Assembly: GCA_019233755.1 (NCBI GenBank)
Contig: JAFAMD010000051.1
Location: 1 to 47,569, forward strand
Source: Acidobacteriaceae bacterium
GTDB lineage: Bacteria > Acidobacteriota > Terriglobia > Bryobacterales > Bryobacteraceae
Direction: 5' to 3'
DNA: 47,569 nucleotides
Below the pieces are notes generated by a model. The model was not told the DNA's origin. It was given only the letters and a program-made list of their open reading frames with translations, and made no database searches. The translations under genes and the position numbers were made by a program. Positions 1 to 8,312 of this stretch are shown here, piece after piece (the first letter of the stretch is position 1; the number at the start of each line of letters is the position of its first letter).

Positions 1-250
1 TGACGGGCGGGCACAACGGCACCAAAGGGAAGACGACCATAGCTTGCCGCGCCTAGCCTTCTCCCACTGTGCCACTACCGCCAGGGCTTCGAAGCAGTTT
101 CTCTCACTCACAACGCGCCCCAAGCGCGCCCGTTGCTGACGGCTGAAGGCTATTTGCTGGCGGTTGAAAGCTATCACTAGAGTTCTGGCCCAAATCTGAG
201 GGAGAAGTTCTCAGACAAGCTGGCCAAGAATCTAGAATCGGAAATGTTCC
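1..250. other. Leading intergenic stretch, no gene seen
   Basis: I see no convincing coding region on either strand. The only internal structure is an imperfect direct repeat of about 19 bp, at about 134-152 and 155-173 (both copies contain GCTGxCGGxTGAAxGCTAT). The window starts here, so this may be the 3' flank of an upstream gene. Confidence 0.4.
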
Positions 251-297
251 TGTGGTACAACCACATCGGATTTCTGATAATATGTGGTCCTACCACA
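251..297 (+). promoter_or_regulatory. Twin PadR operators flanking a -10 box
   Basis: Two perfect palindromes of the form TGTGGT-N3-ACCACA lie at 251-265 and 283-297, with centres 32 bp apart (about three helical turns). A good -10 box, TAATAT, sits between them at 278-283. The first palindrome therefore covers the -35 region and the second covers the predicted transcription start and 5' leader of the padR gene at 308. PadR-family repressors usually bind dyads in their own promoters, so autoregulation of the padR-permease operon is the natural reading. The dyads are seen directly; the binding protein is inferred from position. Confidence 0.7.
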
Positions 298-307
298 AGA
301 GAAACAG

Positions 308-661
308 ATGACCCAATCCAAACTCGATCTTTTGCAAGGGACGCTTGATGTGATGGTCCTCCAGACGCTGGAAGTTTTGGGTCCCCTGCACGGATATGGC
401 ATCGCGCGCCGCATTGAACAGGTAAGCGGAAACGAAGTGTTACTGAACCAGGGGACGATATACGCCTCGCTGGTGCGATTGCAGCAGCGCGGCTGGATCG
501 CTGCTAAATGGGGCATTTCAGACAACAACCGGAAAGCGAAGTTCTACTCCATCACAAAGGCCGGTAAGAAGCAGTTGGCCCAGGATACTGCCTACTGGCA
601 GCGGCTTTCCGGAGTTATGGGGCGGGTTCTCGCGATGCAGGGCGAGGGAGGTGAACAGTGA
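308..661 (+). CDS. PadR-family transcriptional regulator
   Basis: A small winged-helix repressor of 117 residues. The PadR signature is clear: a start motif like KLDLLQGTLDVMVLQTL, then HGYGIARRIEQ, then a wing segment LNQGTIYASLVRLQQRGWI, and the closing FYSITKAGKKQL. A GTG at 284 would add eight residues but lies inside the second operator palindrome, so the ATG at 308, preceded by a purine-rich AGAGAA, is preferred. The stop overlaps the start of the permease gene by 4 bases (GTGA), so the two are translationally coupled. In Acidobacteriota this PadR plus ADOP permease pair is very common, and the regulator is expected to repress the pair and respond to an unknown small ligand. Confidence 0.93.
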   Translation: MTQSKLDLLQGTLDVMVLQTLEVLGPLHGYGIARRIEQVSGNEVLLNQGTIYASLVRLQQRGWIAAKWGISDNNRKAKFYSITKAGKKQLAQDTAYWQRLSGVMGRVLAMQGEGGEQ

Positions 662-3312
662 GGCATTCCCTTCGCGAAGCCTTCAACCGAATCCGCTCTT
701 TCTTCCGCAACGACTCACTGGACCAGGAACTCAACCAGGAGATGGCCTCCCATCTGGAAATGGCCGTCGAAGAGAACATCAGGCGCGGTATGTCTGCGGA
801 AGAAGCCCGGCGACAGGCCCTTGTACGCTTTGGCGGCGTCCAGCAATCACTCGAGCTGCACCGAGAATCACGCGGATTGCCTTGGGTCGACGTCTTGACG
901 CAGGATTTACGTTTCACCTTCCGCACGCTGAAGCGCGATTACGGCTTCACAATGGTCGCCGTGCTGATTCTCGCGCTCGGCATAGCGGCCAACATCACAG
1001 TTTTCAGCGTGGTGAATACGATTTTGCTGCGGCCGCTGCCATTCCCCGATTCTCAGCGATTGGTTCGCATTGTGGAGAAGGATCCCAAGGCCGGCGAGTC
1101 CAGCAAAACCTATACAGCGGATGCGACGCAAGATTTTCAACAACAGAACCATTCTTTTCAGTCGGTCAGCGGCTACTTCGCTTTTACCGGACCCGATAAT
1201 TTCAAGCTCATGGGAAATAGCCAGCCGATACCTGTTACCGGCATGCTGGTCGCCGAAGGTTTCTTTCAAACACTCGGTGTAGAGGCGTCGCTTGGGCGAT
1301 TATTCAAGTCTCAGGAATTTGTGAAACACGCTCAACCAGTGGCGTTACTAAGTTATTCGTTTTGGAAACGCCAGTTTGCAGGTGATCCCAGCATTGTTGG
1401 ACGAGCCATTGACCTGAGCAATACTTCGGTAACTGTTATCGGAGTGTTGCCGAATACATTCGATTTTGGCTCGGTCTTCTCGCCGGGAGCCAAGGTCGAT
1501 CTCTTCACGCCGTATATCATGGACGATTTCCGCGACGATGGCAATGACCTGGCGTTGGTGGGCCGCCTGAAAAAAGGAGCGACGTTAGCCCAGGCGCAGA
1601 GGGAGGCCGACCAACTCTTTCCGCAACTCCTTTTCGACCATAAGCACCCGCAATTCAAACCTGGCTACACAGGCCAACTGACCATACTGAAAGACTACGT
1701 GAGCGGAAAGCTGCGGCGATCTCTGATTGTGCTGTGGTGCGCGGTTGGCCTGATTCTGCTGATTGTCTGCGTGAATCTGTCGAACTTACTGCTGGCCCGG
1801 TTGGCAGCGCGGAGCAAGGAATTTGGAATGCGCAGCGCTCTGGGGGCAGGACGAGGGCGGATCGTGCGTCAACTCCTAACCGAAAGCATGGTACTCGCCG
1901 CCGCGGGGGCTGCGTTAGGGGTGGGAGTCGCCTGGCTCGCGATCCGGTATCTCGCTCATCAGGGATCCATTGCTCTGCCGCTGCTCAGCATGGTGCGCGT
2001 GGACGGACTAGTGCTGGGATGGACGCTTTTGATCGCAGCAGGGGCAGCGGTTCTTTTCGGACTAGCGCCAGGACTGCGCATGTCGGATAGCAATCTGCAG
2101 GAGCTGCTGAAAGATAGTGGAGGACACGGAGCCAGTGAGGGCAGAAAACACGGCCGTCTGCGCTCGATACTGGTCGTAACGGAAATGGCGCTGGCTTGCG
2201 TTCTACTGGTCGGCGCCGGGTTGTTACTGCGCAGCTTTCTCCGCGTTCTGGATGTTGACTTGGGCTTTGAGCCAAGTCGTGCGGCCGCCATCAGTCTTGA
2301 CTTTGATGATGGCGAAAAGGCGGCTACGCGGGCTGCGAAATGGCAGGACATCATCGAGCGCACTTCGGCGATCCCGGGTGTCGAGGCCGCCGGCATATCC
2401 GACAACCTCCCCATGAGCCGCAACCGGAGTTGGGGAATTGCGGCAAAAGGCAAGCAGAAGAACAACGCGCAAGATTTCGTTCCGGTATTTGTTTACATTG
2501 TGTCGCCGGGTTACATGAAAGCAATGGGAATGCGCCTGCTCGAAGGTCGCGATATCGGCTGGCACGACGTCGCCGATAACAGGAACGTCGTCATTATTAA
2601 TGAGACGGTCGCGCGAAGACTCTGGCCGGGGCAGAGTCCCATCGGCCGTACAGCCATTGCAGGCGGAGCAGAGGCCCAGGTGATCGGCGTAATCGCGGAT
2701 GTTCGCGAAAGCTGTGCTGAAGACAATGCAGGAGCGCAAATGTACCTGCCGGCGACGAAGCAGTTTGGGCCGGAGGGCGCGTACCTCGTCCTGCGTTCGA
2801 AGCTGCCTCCCACCATGCTGGCACGAAGTGTGATGATCACGCTACGGCGGATCAATCCCGGACAACCAGCGACAGAATTCAAACCAATTCAGGCACTGGT
2901 GGATCACGCGACGTCTCCAAGACGATTCTTTGTTCTGCTGGTCGGAATCTTTGCGGGTCTCGGGCTAGTTCTGGCTTCGCTCGGCATTTACGGTGTTATC
3001 TCTTATTCCGTGACGCGGCAGAGACCGGAGATCGGCGTACGCATGGCGCTTGGCGCCACCGAAACCCGAGTGCAGATCGACGTGATCTGGAGCACCATGC
3101 GACTCGCGCTGGTTGGCGCTTCTGTTGGAGTGGTCGCATCGTTGGCGGTCTCCCGCCTTATTGCGTCTCTTCTGTTTCGGACTGCTCCGACGGATCCGCT
3201 TACCTTTATTGGAATGATCGTTCTGCTTGGAGCTGTGGCGCTGCTGGCAGGATATCTTCCGGCACGAAAAGCATCAAAGATCGATCCGATGATTGCGCTT
3301 CGGTCAAACTGA
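658..3312 (+). CDS. ADOP-type MacB-like ABC transporter permease
   Basis: An 884-residue inner-membrane permease of the acidobacterial ADOP class (duplicated orphan permease). Residues 1-90 form the soluble prefix domain with the EEARRQALVRFGGV motif. A first helix near 100-120 is followed by a periplasmic MacB-type domain (to about 355), then three helices around 358-480, a second periplasmic domain (about 520-740) and three C-terminal helices. Both FtsX-like halves end in the usual IGVRMALGA / FGMRSALGA coupling motif. There is no ATP-binding domain and no ATPase gene nearby, so the energy partner, if any, must be encoded elsewhere. The start is GTG at 658, overlapping the padR stop. Substrate is unknown; relatives of MacB export peptides, lipoproteins or drugs. 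Confidence 0.92.
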   Translation: MRHSLREAFNRIRSFFRNDSLDQELNQEMASHLEMAVEENIRRGMSAEEARRQALVRFGGVQQSLELHRESRGLPWVDVLTQDLRFTFRTLKRDYGFTMVAVLILALGIAANITVFSVVNTILLRPLPFPDSQRLVRIVEKDPKAGESSKTYTADATQDFQQQNHSFQSVSGYFAFTGPDNFKLMGNSQPIPVTGMLVAEGFFQTLGVEASLGRLFKSQEFVKHAQPVALLSYSFWKRQFAGDPSIVGRAIDLSNTSVTVIGVLPNTFDFGSVFSPGAKVDLFTPYIMDDFRDDGNDLALVGRLKKGATLAQAQREADQLFPQLLFDHKHPQFKPGYTGQLTILKDYVSGKLRRSLIVLWCAVGLILLIVCVNLSNLLLARLAARSKEFGMRSALGAGRGRIVRQLLTESMVLAAAGAALGVGVAWLAIRYLAHQGSIALPLLSMVRVDGLVLGWTLLIAAGAAVLFGLAPGLRMSDSNLQELLKDSGGHGASEGRKHGRLRSILVVTEMALACVLLVGAGLLLRSFLRVLDVDLGFEPSRAAAISLDFDDGEKAATRAAKWQDIIERTSAIPGVEAAGISDNLPMSRNRSWGIAAKGKQKNNAQDFVPVFVYIVSPGYMKAMGMRLLEGRDIGWHDVADNRNVVIINETVARRLWPGQSPIGRTAIAGGAEAQVIGVIADVRESCAEDNAGAQMYLPATKQFGPEGAYLVLRSKLPPTMLARSVMITLRRINPGQPATEFKPIQALVDHATSPRRFFVLLVGIFAGLGLVLASLGIYGVISYSVTRQRPEIGVRMALGATETRVQIDVIWSTMRLALVGASVGVVASLAVSRLIASLLFRTAPTDPLTFIGMIVLLGAVALLAGYLPARKASKIDPMIALRSN

Positions 3313-3364
3313 ATAGTGGATGGCCCAGGTTACAAACGGATTGGCGTAGCCGGCGCGCCTTCGA

Positions 3365-3877
3365 TCATGCGCGTGACTGTTCGTTTACCAAACGATCGAG
3401 GAGCTGATAGCTCTGCTCCATGCCTTCGGTCATCCCGGTCGCCAGGGCGGCGTCGCGTGCCTGCTTCGACCCGAAATCTATCAGTGTAGTCACGGTCGTC
3501 ACGCCGCTTTCCTCGGTGAAGGTGACCGTGACGATCGCATCATCTCCCGGGCAGCCCCCACCGAGCGTGCCAGGATCGTACGCCTGTGTGTGCACGATCT
3601 TCGAGGAGGGCTGCACCTCGCGGAAGGCGCCGCTGAAGCCAAACTCGTTTGCGTTCTCCTCGCTCCGCCAGCGCCAGTTGAACCGGCCGCCAACACGTAC
3701 GTCCATCTCGCAAACAGGCATTGACCAGCCGGGAGGGCCGAGCAGCCATCGCCGAACCAAGCCCGGTTCCGTGTAAGCCCTATAGACAAGCGCCCGCGGC
3801 GCTCTGAACGATCGCATGACCTTCACCTCGCGGTCACTCGGCAGCGTGATCTGCGCCTTATCCATCGTCATCGGCAT
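3365..3877 (-). CDS. AHSA1/SRPBCC-domain protein
   Basis: A 170-residue START-like fold protein of the AHSA1 (activator of Hsp90 ATPase homolog 1-like) family. The N-terminal motif VKVMRSFRAPRALVYRAYTE and the WWxGP-like RRWLLGPPGW are characteristic, as is the closing GMTEGMEQSYQLLDRL. The reading frame is open a few codons further up, but a GGAGG ribosome site sits 7 bases before the ATG whose first base is at 3877, so that start is chosen. It follows an ArsR regulator by 36 bp on the same strand, an arrangement seen very widely, in which the pair is thought to handle a hydrophobic ligand or stress signal. The biochemical role is not known. Confidence 0.9.
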   Translation of the reverse strand: MPMTMDKAQITLPSDREVKVMRSFRAPRALVYRAYTEPGLVRRWLLGPPGWSMPVCEMDVRVGGRFNWRWRSEENANEFGFSGAFREVQPSSKIVHTQAYDPGTLGGGCPGDDAIVTVTFTEESGVTTVTTLIDFGSKQARDAALATGMTEGMEQSYQLLDRLVNEQSRA

Positions 3878-3913
3878 TGCTTTCACCTCCAGCTCATTTT
3901 TGTTACTTATGTC

Positions 3914-4303
3914 CTATCGTCTCGTTCGCTTGCGCGCACGCTTCGATGCCGGCGACGGGCCCTGCATTTCCTGGAGGAGCCCATCGAGACGCGCGAAGCT
4001 CGCCTCCCAGATCGCCCGATATTGCTCGAGCCACGCGCTCGCCTCAGCTAGCGGCTTCCCTTCGAGACGGCGCGGCCGCCGCTGCGCGTCCTGCCCAACG
4101 CTGATGAGTCCTGCCCGCGCAAGGATCTTAAGGTGCTTGGAGATCGCAGGCTGGCTGATAGCGAAGGGCTCGGCGAGCTCAGTCACCGAAGCCTCTCCGA
4201 GCGCGAGGCGCGCGAGGATTGCGCGGCGCGTCGGATCAGCGAGCGCCATGAACGTATCGTCGAGGCGATTCGAAGCGTTCTGTTGTATAGCTAAACGGTT
4301 CAA
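3914..4303 (-). CDS. ArsR-family HTH regulator
   Basis: A 129-residue winged-helix repressor. The core MALADPTRRAILARLALGE, the recognition helix region ISQPAISKHLKIL and the wing RAGLISVGQDAQRR are typical of ArsR proteins paired with AHSA1 genes. No metal-binding CxC motif is present, so metal sensing is unlikely. The long frame opens with TTG at 4303 and has no ribosome site; an internal ATG at 4249 would begin at MALADP. Because the predicted promoter places the transcript start only a few bases upstream of 4303, a leaderless message is possible. A strongly basic tail (KRARKRTRR) ends the protein. Confidence 0.9.
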   Translation of the reverse strand: MNRLAIQQNASNRLDDTFMALADPTRRAILARLALGEASVTELAEPFAISQPAISKHLKILARAGLISVGQDAQRRPRRLEGKPLAEASAWLEQYRAIWEASFARLDGLLQEMQGPSPASKRARKRTRR

Positions 4304-4313
4304 TAAGCGTAAG

Positions 4314-4340
4314 GTTATATAAACAGACGCGACATGTCAA
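4314..4340 (-). promoter_or_regulatory. Probable promoter of arsR-AHSA1 pair
   Basis: On the minus strand a consensus -35 box TTGACA lies at 4340-4335 and a TATAAC -10 box at 4319-4314, with a short 15-bp spacer. A small dyad GACATGTC (4331-4338) overlaps the -35 box and could be the operator of the ArsR protein. The transcript would begin around 4307, almost at the TTG start codon. Confidence 0.45.
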
Positions 4341-4368
4341 GTCCGTTGTTTCCGGTCCGTTGTTTCCG
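4341..4368. repeat. 14-bp perfect tandem duplication
   Basis: The unit GTCCGTTGTTTCCG occurs twice head to tail, directly upstream of the arsR promoter. It looks like a recent replication slip and has no evident function. Confidence 0.85.
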
Positions 4369-4440
4369 GTGAACGGGCGCGGAAACCCAGATCGGATGTT
4401 CTAGACTACCTGTGGGTTGGCGTACGAGAAAGGCGACTCG

Positions 4441-4977
4441 GTGAAACGGTACAAATTCACCGCCACGATTGAAGAGGGTGATCGTGGCGGAGCATACGTT
4501 CTCTTTCCTTACGATGTCGAGAAAGAGTTTGGGACAAAAGGTAGAGTGCCCGTCAAAGCGACTTTTAACGGCGTGCCCTACACAGGTTCGCTGATGAAGT
4601 ACGGACATCCCCAGCACATGCTCGGCATTCTCAAATCCATACGCGACCAGATTGGAGCGGACATCGGCGATGAAATTCAGGTCGAGGTCTGGAAGGATGA
4701 GACTCCAAGAACGGTTGAGGCACCGGCCGACTTCTTGGAGGCAATGCGCGCTGGCGCGGTCTCGGATTTCTTCGATGGCCTCAGCTACACCAATCGCAAG
4801 GAGTACTCCCGCTGGATATCCGAGGCCAAAACAGAACAAACGCGCCTGAAACGGGTTGCAAAAGCGGTGGAGATGCTAAAGAACAGAGTAAGAACCCCAT
4901 CTAGTCACGCCGGCAAAACGTTTGAGGCAGAAAGCTCAAAGCGTTCCAGGAATGCATCGACACCTTCGGGTCTTTGA
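4441..4977 (+). CDS. DUF1905 / YdeI-OmdA family protein
   Basis: A 178-residue two-part protein. The N-terminal 85 residues form a DUF1905 beta-barrel-like domain (KATFNGVPYTGSLMKYG, IGDEIQVEVWKDE). The C-terminal part is the YdeI/OmpD-associated domain (FFDGLSYTNRKEYSRWISEAK, then RLKRVAKAVEMLKN). GTG at 4441 is chosen over the upstream TTG at 4417 because GAGAAAGG lies just before it. The last ~25 residues run through 73 bases of the convergent kinase gene and look non-conserved. The function of the family is unproven; some members are linked to bacteriocin protection or acid-stress phenotypes. Confidence 0.85.
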   Translation: MKRYKFTATIEEGDRGGAYVLFPYDVEKEFGTKGRVPVKATFNGVPYTGSLMKYGHPQHMLGILKSIRDQIGADIGDEIQVEVWKDETPRTVEAPADFLEAMRAGAVSDFFDGLSYTNRKEYSRWISEAKTEQTRLKRVAKAVEMLKNRVRTPSSHAGKTFEAESSKRSRNASTPSGL

Positions 4978-7868
4978 CTTGGCTCAAAAGCGAGAGACCA
5001 GTTGAAGAAATCGCACCAGGTTGCGGAGATGCCTTCGAGAGAACTCTCCAACAAAGTGCCCTTACTTGCAAACGACGGATGACGCCCCGTTAACATCTCG
5101 CATGTGATGATGGTCAGTGCCCAGATGTCAGAACCGGGCTCCGGCTTTGCTCCGGACAACAATTCAGGAGACATATACGCGGGTGTTCCAGCTATTTGTC
5201 CCGTAAGTGTCGAAAACGTGGCAGTGGCACTTGAACCTTCCACGAACAGTTTGGCGAGACCAAAGTCGAGTATTTTCACCATTCCGTATGCTGCCTTATC
5301 GCAGAGGAAAATATTCTCCGGTTTCAAGTCGCGATGAATGAGCGACTGGCGGTGTGCGGCGGATAAGGCAGCACAAAGCTGGCGCACAATCGCACGAATC
5401 TCGCCGACAGGCAATTTGGTTCTGTAGTTCAGTTCATCTCGAAGCGTACGTCCTTGCAATCTCTCCATTACCAGGAAGGGCCGGCCAACTGATGTCAGAC
5501 CCGCATCGAACAAGGTGACTACATTCGGGTGCTGGAACCGAGCCAGTACGTGGGCTCCGCGCTGAAAGCGATCGAGCGCGGCAGAGGCTTTGATCCAATC
5601 TTCCAAAATAAGCTTCACGGCAACTTTTCGTTGAAGTCGCAGGTCACTCGCCTCATAGACCGCGCCCATGCCTCCCCGGCCAATCCTGAACTCCAGTCTG
5701 AAGCGGCCGGCCAACAAGCGAGGAAAGGAATTCGTCGCGAGTTCCGAACCGTCTTCGAAACAAAACTTGTCAGCTATGTCGTGACACTTATGGCATGTTG
5801 GACATTCCTTCGACAATTCAATTTCCGGTTTTGTCTCAGAGCCGCGGGAAGGCAGCAGGCCCAGACCGATGGTGAGATCCTCGATTAAGCGCATGTCGTC
5901 GGAAGTGTAGGGCTCTTCAGATCGCTTTCTCCCTAACGCTATCAACGCATCCACTTCGCGATTAGGGACTGGCGCCAGCAGCTCCAGGCCGGAACGCCGA
6001 ATGCTCTCCAGCTCACGCGGCGCAAGCTGTCGACTGAGCCAATTGTCACGGTCTGAGAATTGAACGGGTTTCGCCACGACCCTCGTCAATTCGACAATCT
6101 TACTCTCGACGGGAAGCGCAGGCGCTGGAAATTGATGCGGGAAAATACTGATGGCCGTGTAGGCTGGAGCCAATGGCCGGTGTTGCATGATCGCGCAGAA
6201 ACTTGGGTGTAATGCGGCGCCAATCTGTTGCACAACGATCGGAGCCACCTCGGCTAAGTTCGCTGCATTCCTTACGCTCTCCAGCGCCGATCGAAGTACG
6301 TCTTGAGCGCTATATTGTTCTCGGAAAAAATGCCGGTCAAGCGACCGCAACCAGTGCTGCCTTTGGATATGCAGGAAAATGGCCATGGCCGCAAGCACAA
6401 GGTAAATCCAGCCGCGCTCTCGCACAACAGCATCGATTCGCTGGTCCCGGTAACCGTAAAGGTCCAGGAGAAACACCGCTATAATCGCCGGCACGGCAAG
6501 CAAGAGCATCTGTTTGGCAACTGCGTATCTGATTCCCTGGCGAATGATGACGCGAATATCGAACAAGCGGTGGCGTAAAATCGCATACGCGAAGCAGACG
6601 GGAAAGGCCATAGCGGCGAATGTCGCCAAAGCCAGTAATGGCAAGGGCAATATCGACCCTCCAGCGCTTCCCAAATAGTCAGTGTCGGACCATGATCCGT
6701 TGAGTTGCCGGTACACAACCGACGGGACGAACACCATCACCATAAAAGCGAGCGAGACCACAACTAGCCGTATACGCCGTTTTTCTGTCTGATCTTTCAG
6801 CCGCCGGTATTTTACGGCAAGCATTCCAAAAGAACCTGGTAGATATGTGACCCAACATGCGGTCAACATCAGGCTCATCCAGTCCGATGGAATCATGTGT
6901 TCCGGGCCGTAGATAAAATGCCACACTTGATAGCTCAGGATCAGGGACACTAGAACGCTCGGCACCCAAACAATGGCCCAAATCCATCGGCTATGAAACG
7001 AAGGCCGGGGGAACAGCGCAAAGAACGCAAACCACACTCCGGCGCCGAGACCGGTTATGCCGATATCAGCCCACAGAAGCACCTGAAACCACGGAGGCGA
7101 GTGGCGAAACATAGAATCGAGGCCATCGTTGGCATCGAGGAGGGCGCTAGAGTAGACTGCCAGAACTAACGCTCCCATGCAAACCAGAAAACGCTTTGGG
7201 CGCAGGAATGCCATAAAGCACGCAGTCGTAAGTGCAATCAGTTGAGCGCAGAGGCCCAGGAGCCTCAGGATTCCTTCTCCACTGAACCAGTCCTTCGGCC
7301 CGGTTCGTCCTATCACAAGAACAGTGCGACGGTGTTGCCCGCCGTGGCCGGTATCGAGTACGACAGGCGTGCCGGCATCGATATTCGCAGCAAACCAGGA
7401 CCAATAGTTCATGTTCGCGACCGGTCTGTCGTTTGCACGTAAGATAAGGTCACCAGGCTGTATTCCGGCTCGCTCTGCCGGCGAGCCTTGCGTGACTCTA
7501 GCGATGGCGGGATGGCTCCCCGTACCTCTTACCGCGATGCCCATTGGTTCGGGTCCAAAAAGCCACAACGCCCAGATGAACACCATGTGGGCCACGAAAG
7601 GTGCGGCAATAAGATACATCCACCACGGCGGCCGTGGATCGGATTTCGGGCCTTCTTCCCCAGCCGATGCAAAAGGCGCCGTTTCGATGGCAGGCGTTTC
7701 TGAGAAAGTTTCTCTCGTTCCGCTATGCGCTAGCAGCGATTCGACCTCTCTGTGAAGTTCTTTATCCCCTTCACAGGCTTCCGCTATAAACTTGCCGCGG
7801 TCTTTCGGCTCGTATTCCAGCGCGGCATGATAGAGCTGCTCGATCTCCACCCAGCGTTCCGGATTCAT
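4905..7868 (-). CDS. Membrane Ser/Thr protein kinase with PDZ, GAF-like and zinc-ribbon parts
   Basis: A 987-residue protein with an unusual order. Residues 1-50 are the leader that usually sits directly before the kinase in acidobacterial STPKs (WxxIxxLYxxALEYEP, REVESLLA). A first helix (about 83-105) is followed by a PDZ domain (about 107-190, with GSPAERAGIQPGDLILRAN), eight or more further helices to about 500, and the LRHRLFDIRVIIRQGI linker seen in PDZ/7TM histidine kinases. A GAF-like region spans about 520-675. A zinc-ribbon-like knuckle has Cys689, 692, 695 and 703. The kinase domain (about 722-980) has the glycine loop GRGGMGAVY, Lys752, HRDLKPEN (845-852), DFG (868-870) and SPE, so it should be active. 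Likely a sensor kinase with cytoplasmic catalysis; signal unknown. Confidence 0.88.
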   Translation of the reverse strand: MNPERWVEIEQLYHAALEYEPKDRGKFIAEACEGDKELHREVESLLAHSGTRETFSETPAIETAPFASAGEEGPKSDPRPPWWMYLIAAPFVAHMVFIWALWLFGPEPMGIAVRGTGSHPAIARVTQGSPAERAGIQPGDLILRANDRPVANMNYWSWFAANIDAGTPVVLDTGHGGQHRRTVLVIGRTGPKDWFSGEGILRLLGLCAQLIALTTACFMAFLRPKRFLVCMGALVLAVYSSALLDANDGLDSMFRHSPPWFQVLLWADIGITGLGAGVWFAFFALFPRPSFHSRWIWAIVWVPSVLVSLILSYQVWHFIYGPEHMIPSDWMSLMLTACWVTYLPGSFGMLAVKYRRLKDQTEKRRIRLVVVSLAFMVMVFVPSVVYRQLNGSWSDTDYLGSAGGSILPLPLLALATFAAMAFPVCFAYAILRHRLFDIRVIIRQGIRYAVAKQMLLLAVPAIIAVFLLDLYGYRDQRIDAVVRERGWIYLVLAAMAIFLHIQRQHWLRSLDRHFFREQYSAQDVLRSALESVRNAANLAEVAPIVVQQIGAALHPSFCAIMQHRPLAPAYTAISIFPHQFPAPALPVESKIVELTRVVAKPVQFSDRDNWLSRQLAPRELESIRRSGLELLAPVPNREVDALIALGRKRSEEPYTSDDMRLIEDLTIGLGLLPSRGSETKPEIELSKECPTCHKCHDIADKFCFEDGSELATNSFPRLLAGRFRLEFRIGRGGMGAVYEASDLRLQRKVAVKLILEDWIKASAALDRFQRGAHVLARFQHPNVVTLFDAGLTSVGRPFLVMERLQGRTLRDELNYRTKLPVGEIRAIVRQLCAALSAAHRQSLIHRDLKPENIFLCDKAAYGMVKILDFGLAKLFVEGSSATATFSTLTGQIAGTPAYMSPELLSGAKPEPGSDIWALTIITCEMLTGRHPSFASKGTLLESSLEGISATWCDFFNWSLAFEPSQRPEGVDAFLERFELSASNVLPA

Positions 7869-7970
7869 CGCGGCCCGGTGCCCGTTTCACAATATTACTG
7901 CAAGGAATTACCCGGCTGCGTTCACAGCCAGCCGTGCTTTTGCTGTATTCCTGGGTAGTAATCTCTTCTC

Positions 7971-8222
7971 ATGATGTTCACAAAGCGGCTCCGGGAGGGA
8001 GTTCGTCGCGGCGAAATCACCTGCAGCGTTCGTATCTGGACTCGCCCGCATGTCACCGTGGGCAAGCGTTATCGAATGGAGGACGGTGAGATCGAGGTGG
8101 ATTCAATCACGCCAATTGGTTTCCCTGACATTACTCCGGAGCTCGCGCGTGAATCTGGCTTTCTTGGGCTGGTCGATCTGCTGAAAGTCGCTAAACACGG
8201 AAGGGCACAAATATTTATCTGA
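7971..8222 (+). CDS. ASCH-domain protein, 3' end probably frameshifted
   Basis: An 83-residue small protein of the ASCH fold, which is predicted to bind RNA or modified nucleosides. Conserved segments visible are FTKRLREGVRRGEITCSVRIW, VGKRY, EIEV and DITPELARESGFLGLVDLLKVAKHGR. The family normally continues with a strand like NIYLxRFHY. Exactly that sequence (NIYLMRFHC) is present in the -1 frame from about base 8210 on, and stays open to 8305. A single missing base in the CACAAATA run near 8205-8212 would explain it. Either the gene is damaged, the read has an error, or frameshifting occurs. It is transcribed away from the kinase gene. Confidence 0.75.
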   Translation: MMFTKRLREGVRRGEITCSVRIWTRPHVTVGKRYRMEDGEIEVDSITPIGFPDITPELARESGFLGLVDLLKVAKHGRAQIFI

Positions 8223-8312
8223 TGCGATTTCATTGCGTGCGCCCGCGCAAAAAACGCCAAAGGGCGAGCACCCAAATACAATCTTCCGGCAAGGTGACAG
8301 AATAAGAGATGG

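Noticed and set aside
2224..2739. Minus-strand frame of 171 codons inside the ADOP gene
   Set aside because: Shadow of the permease's second periplasmic domain; no start signal or family.
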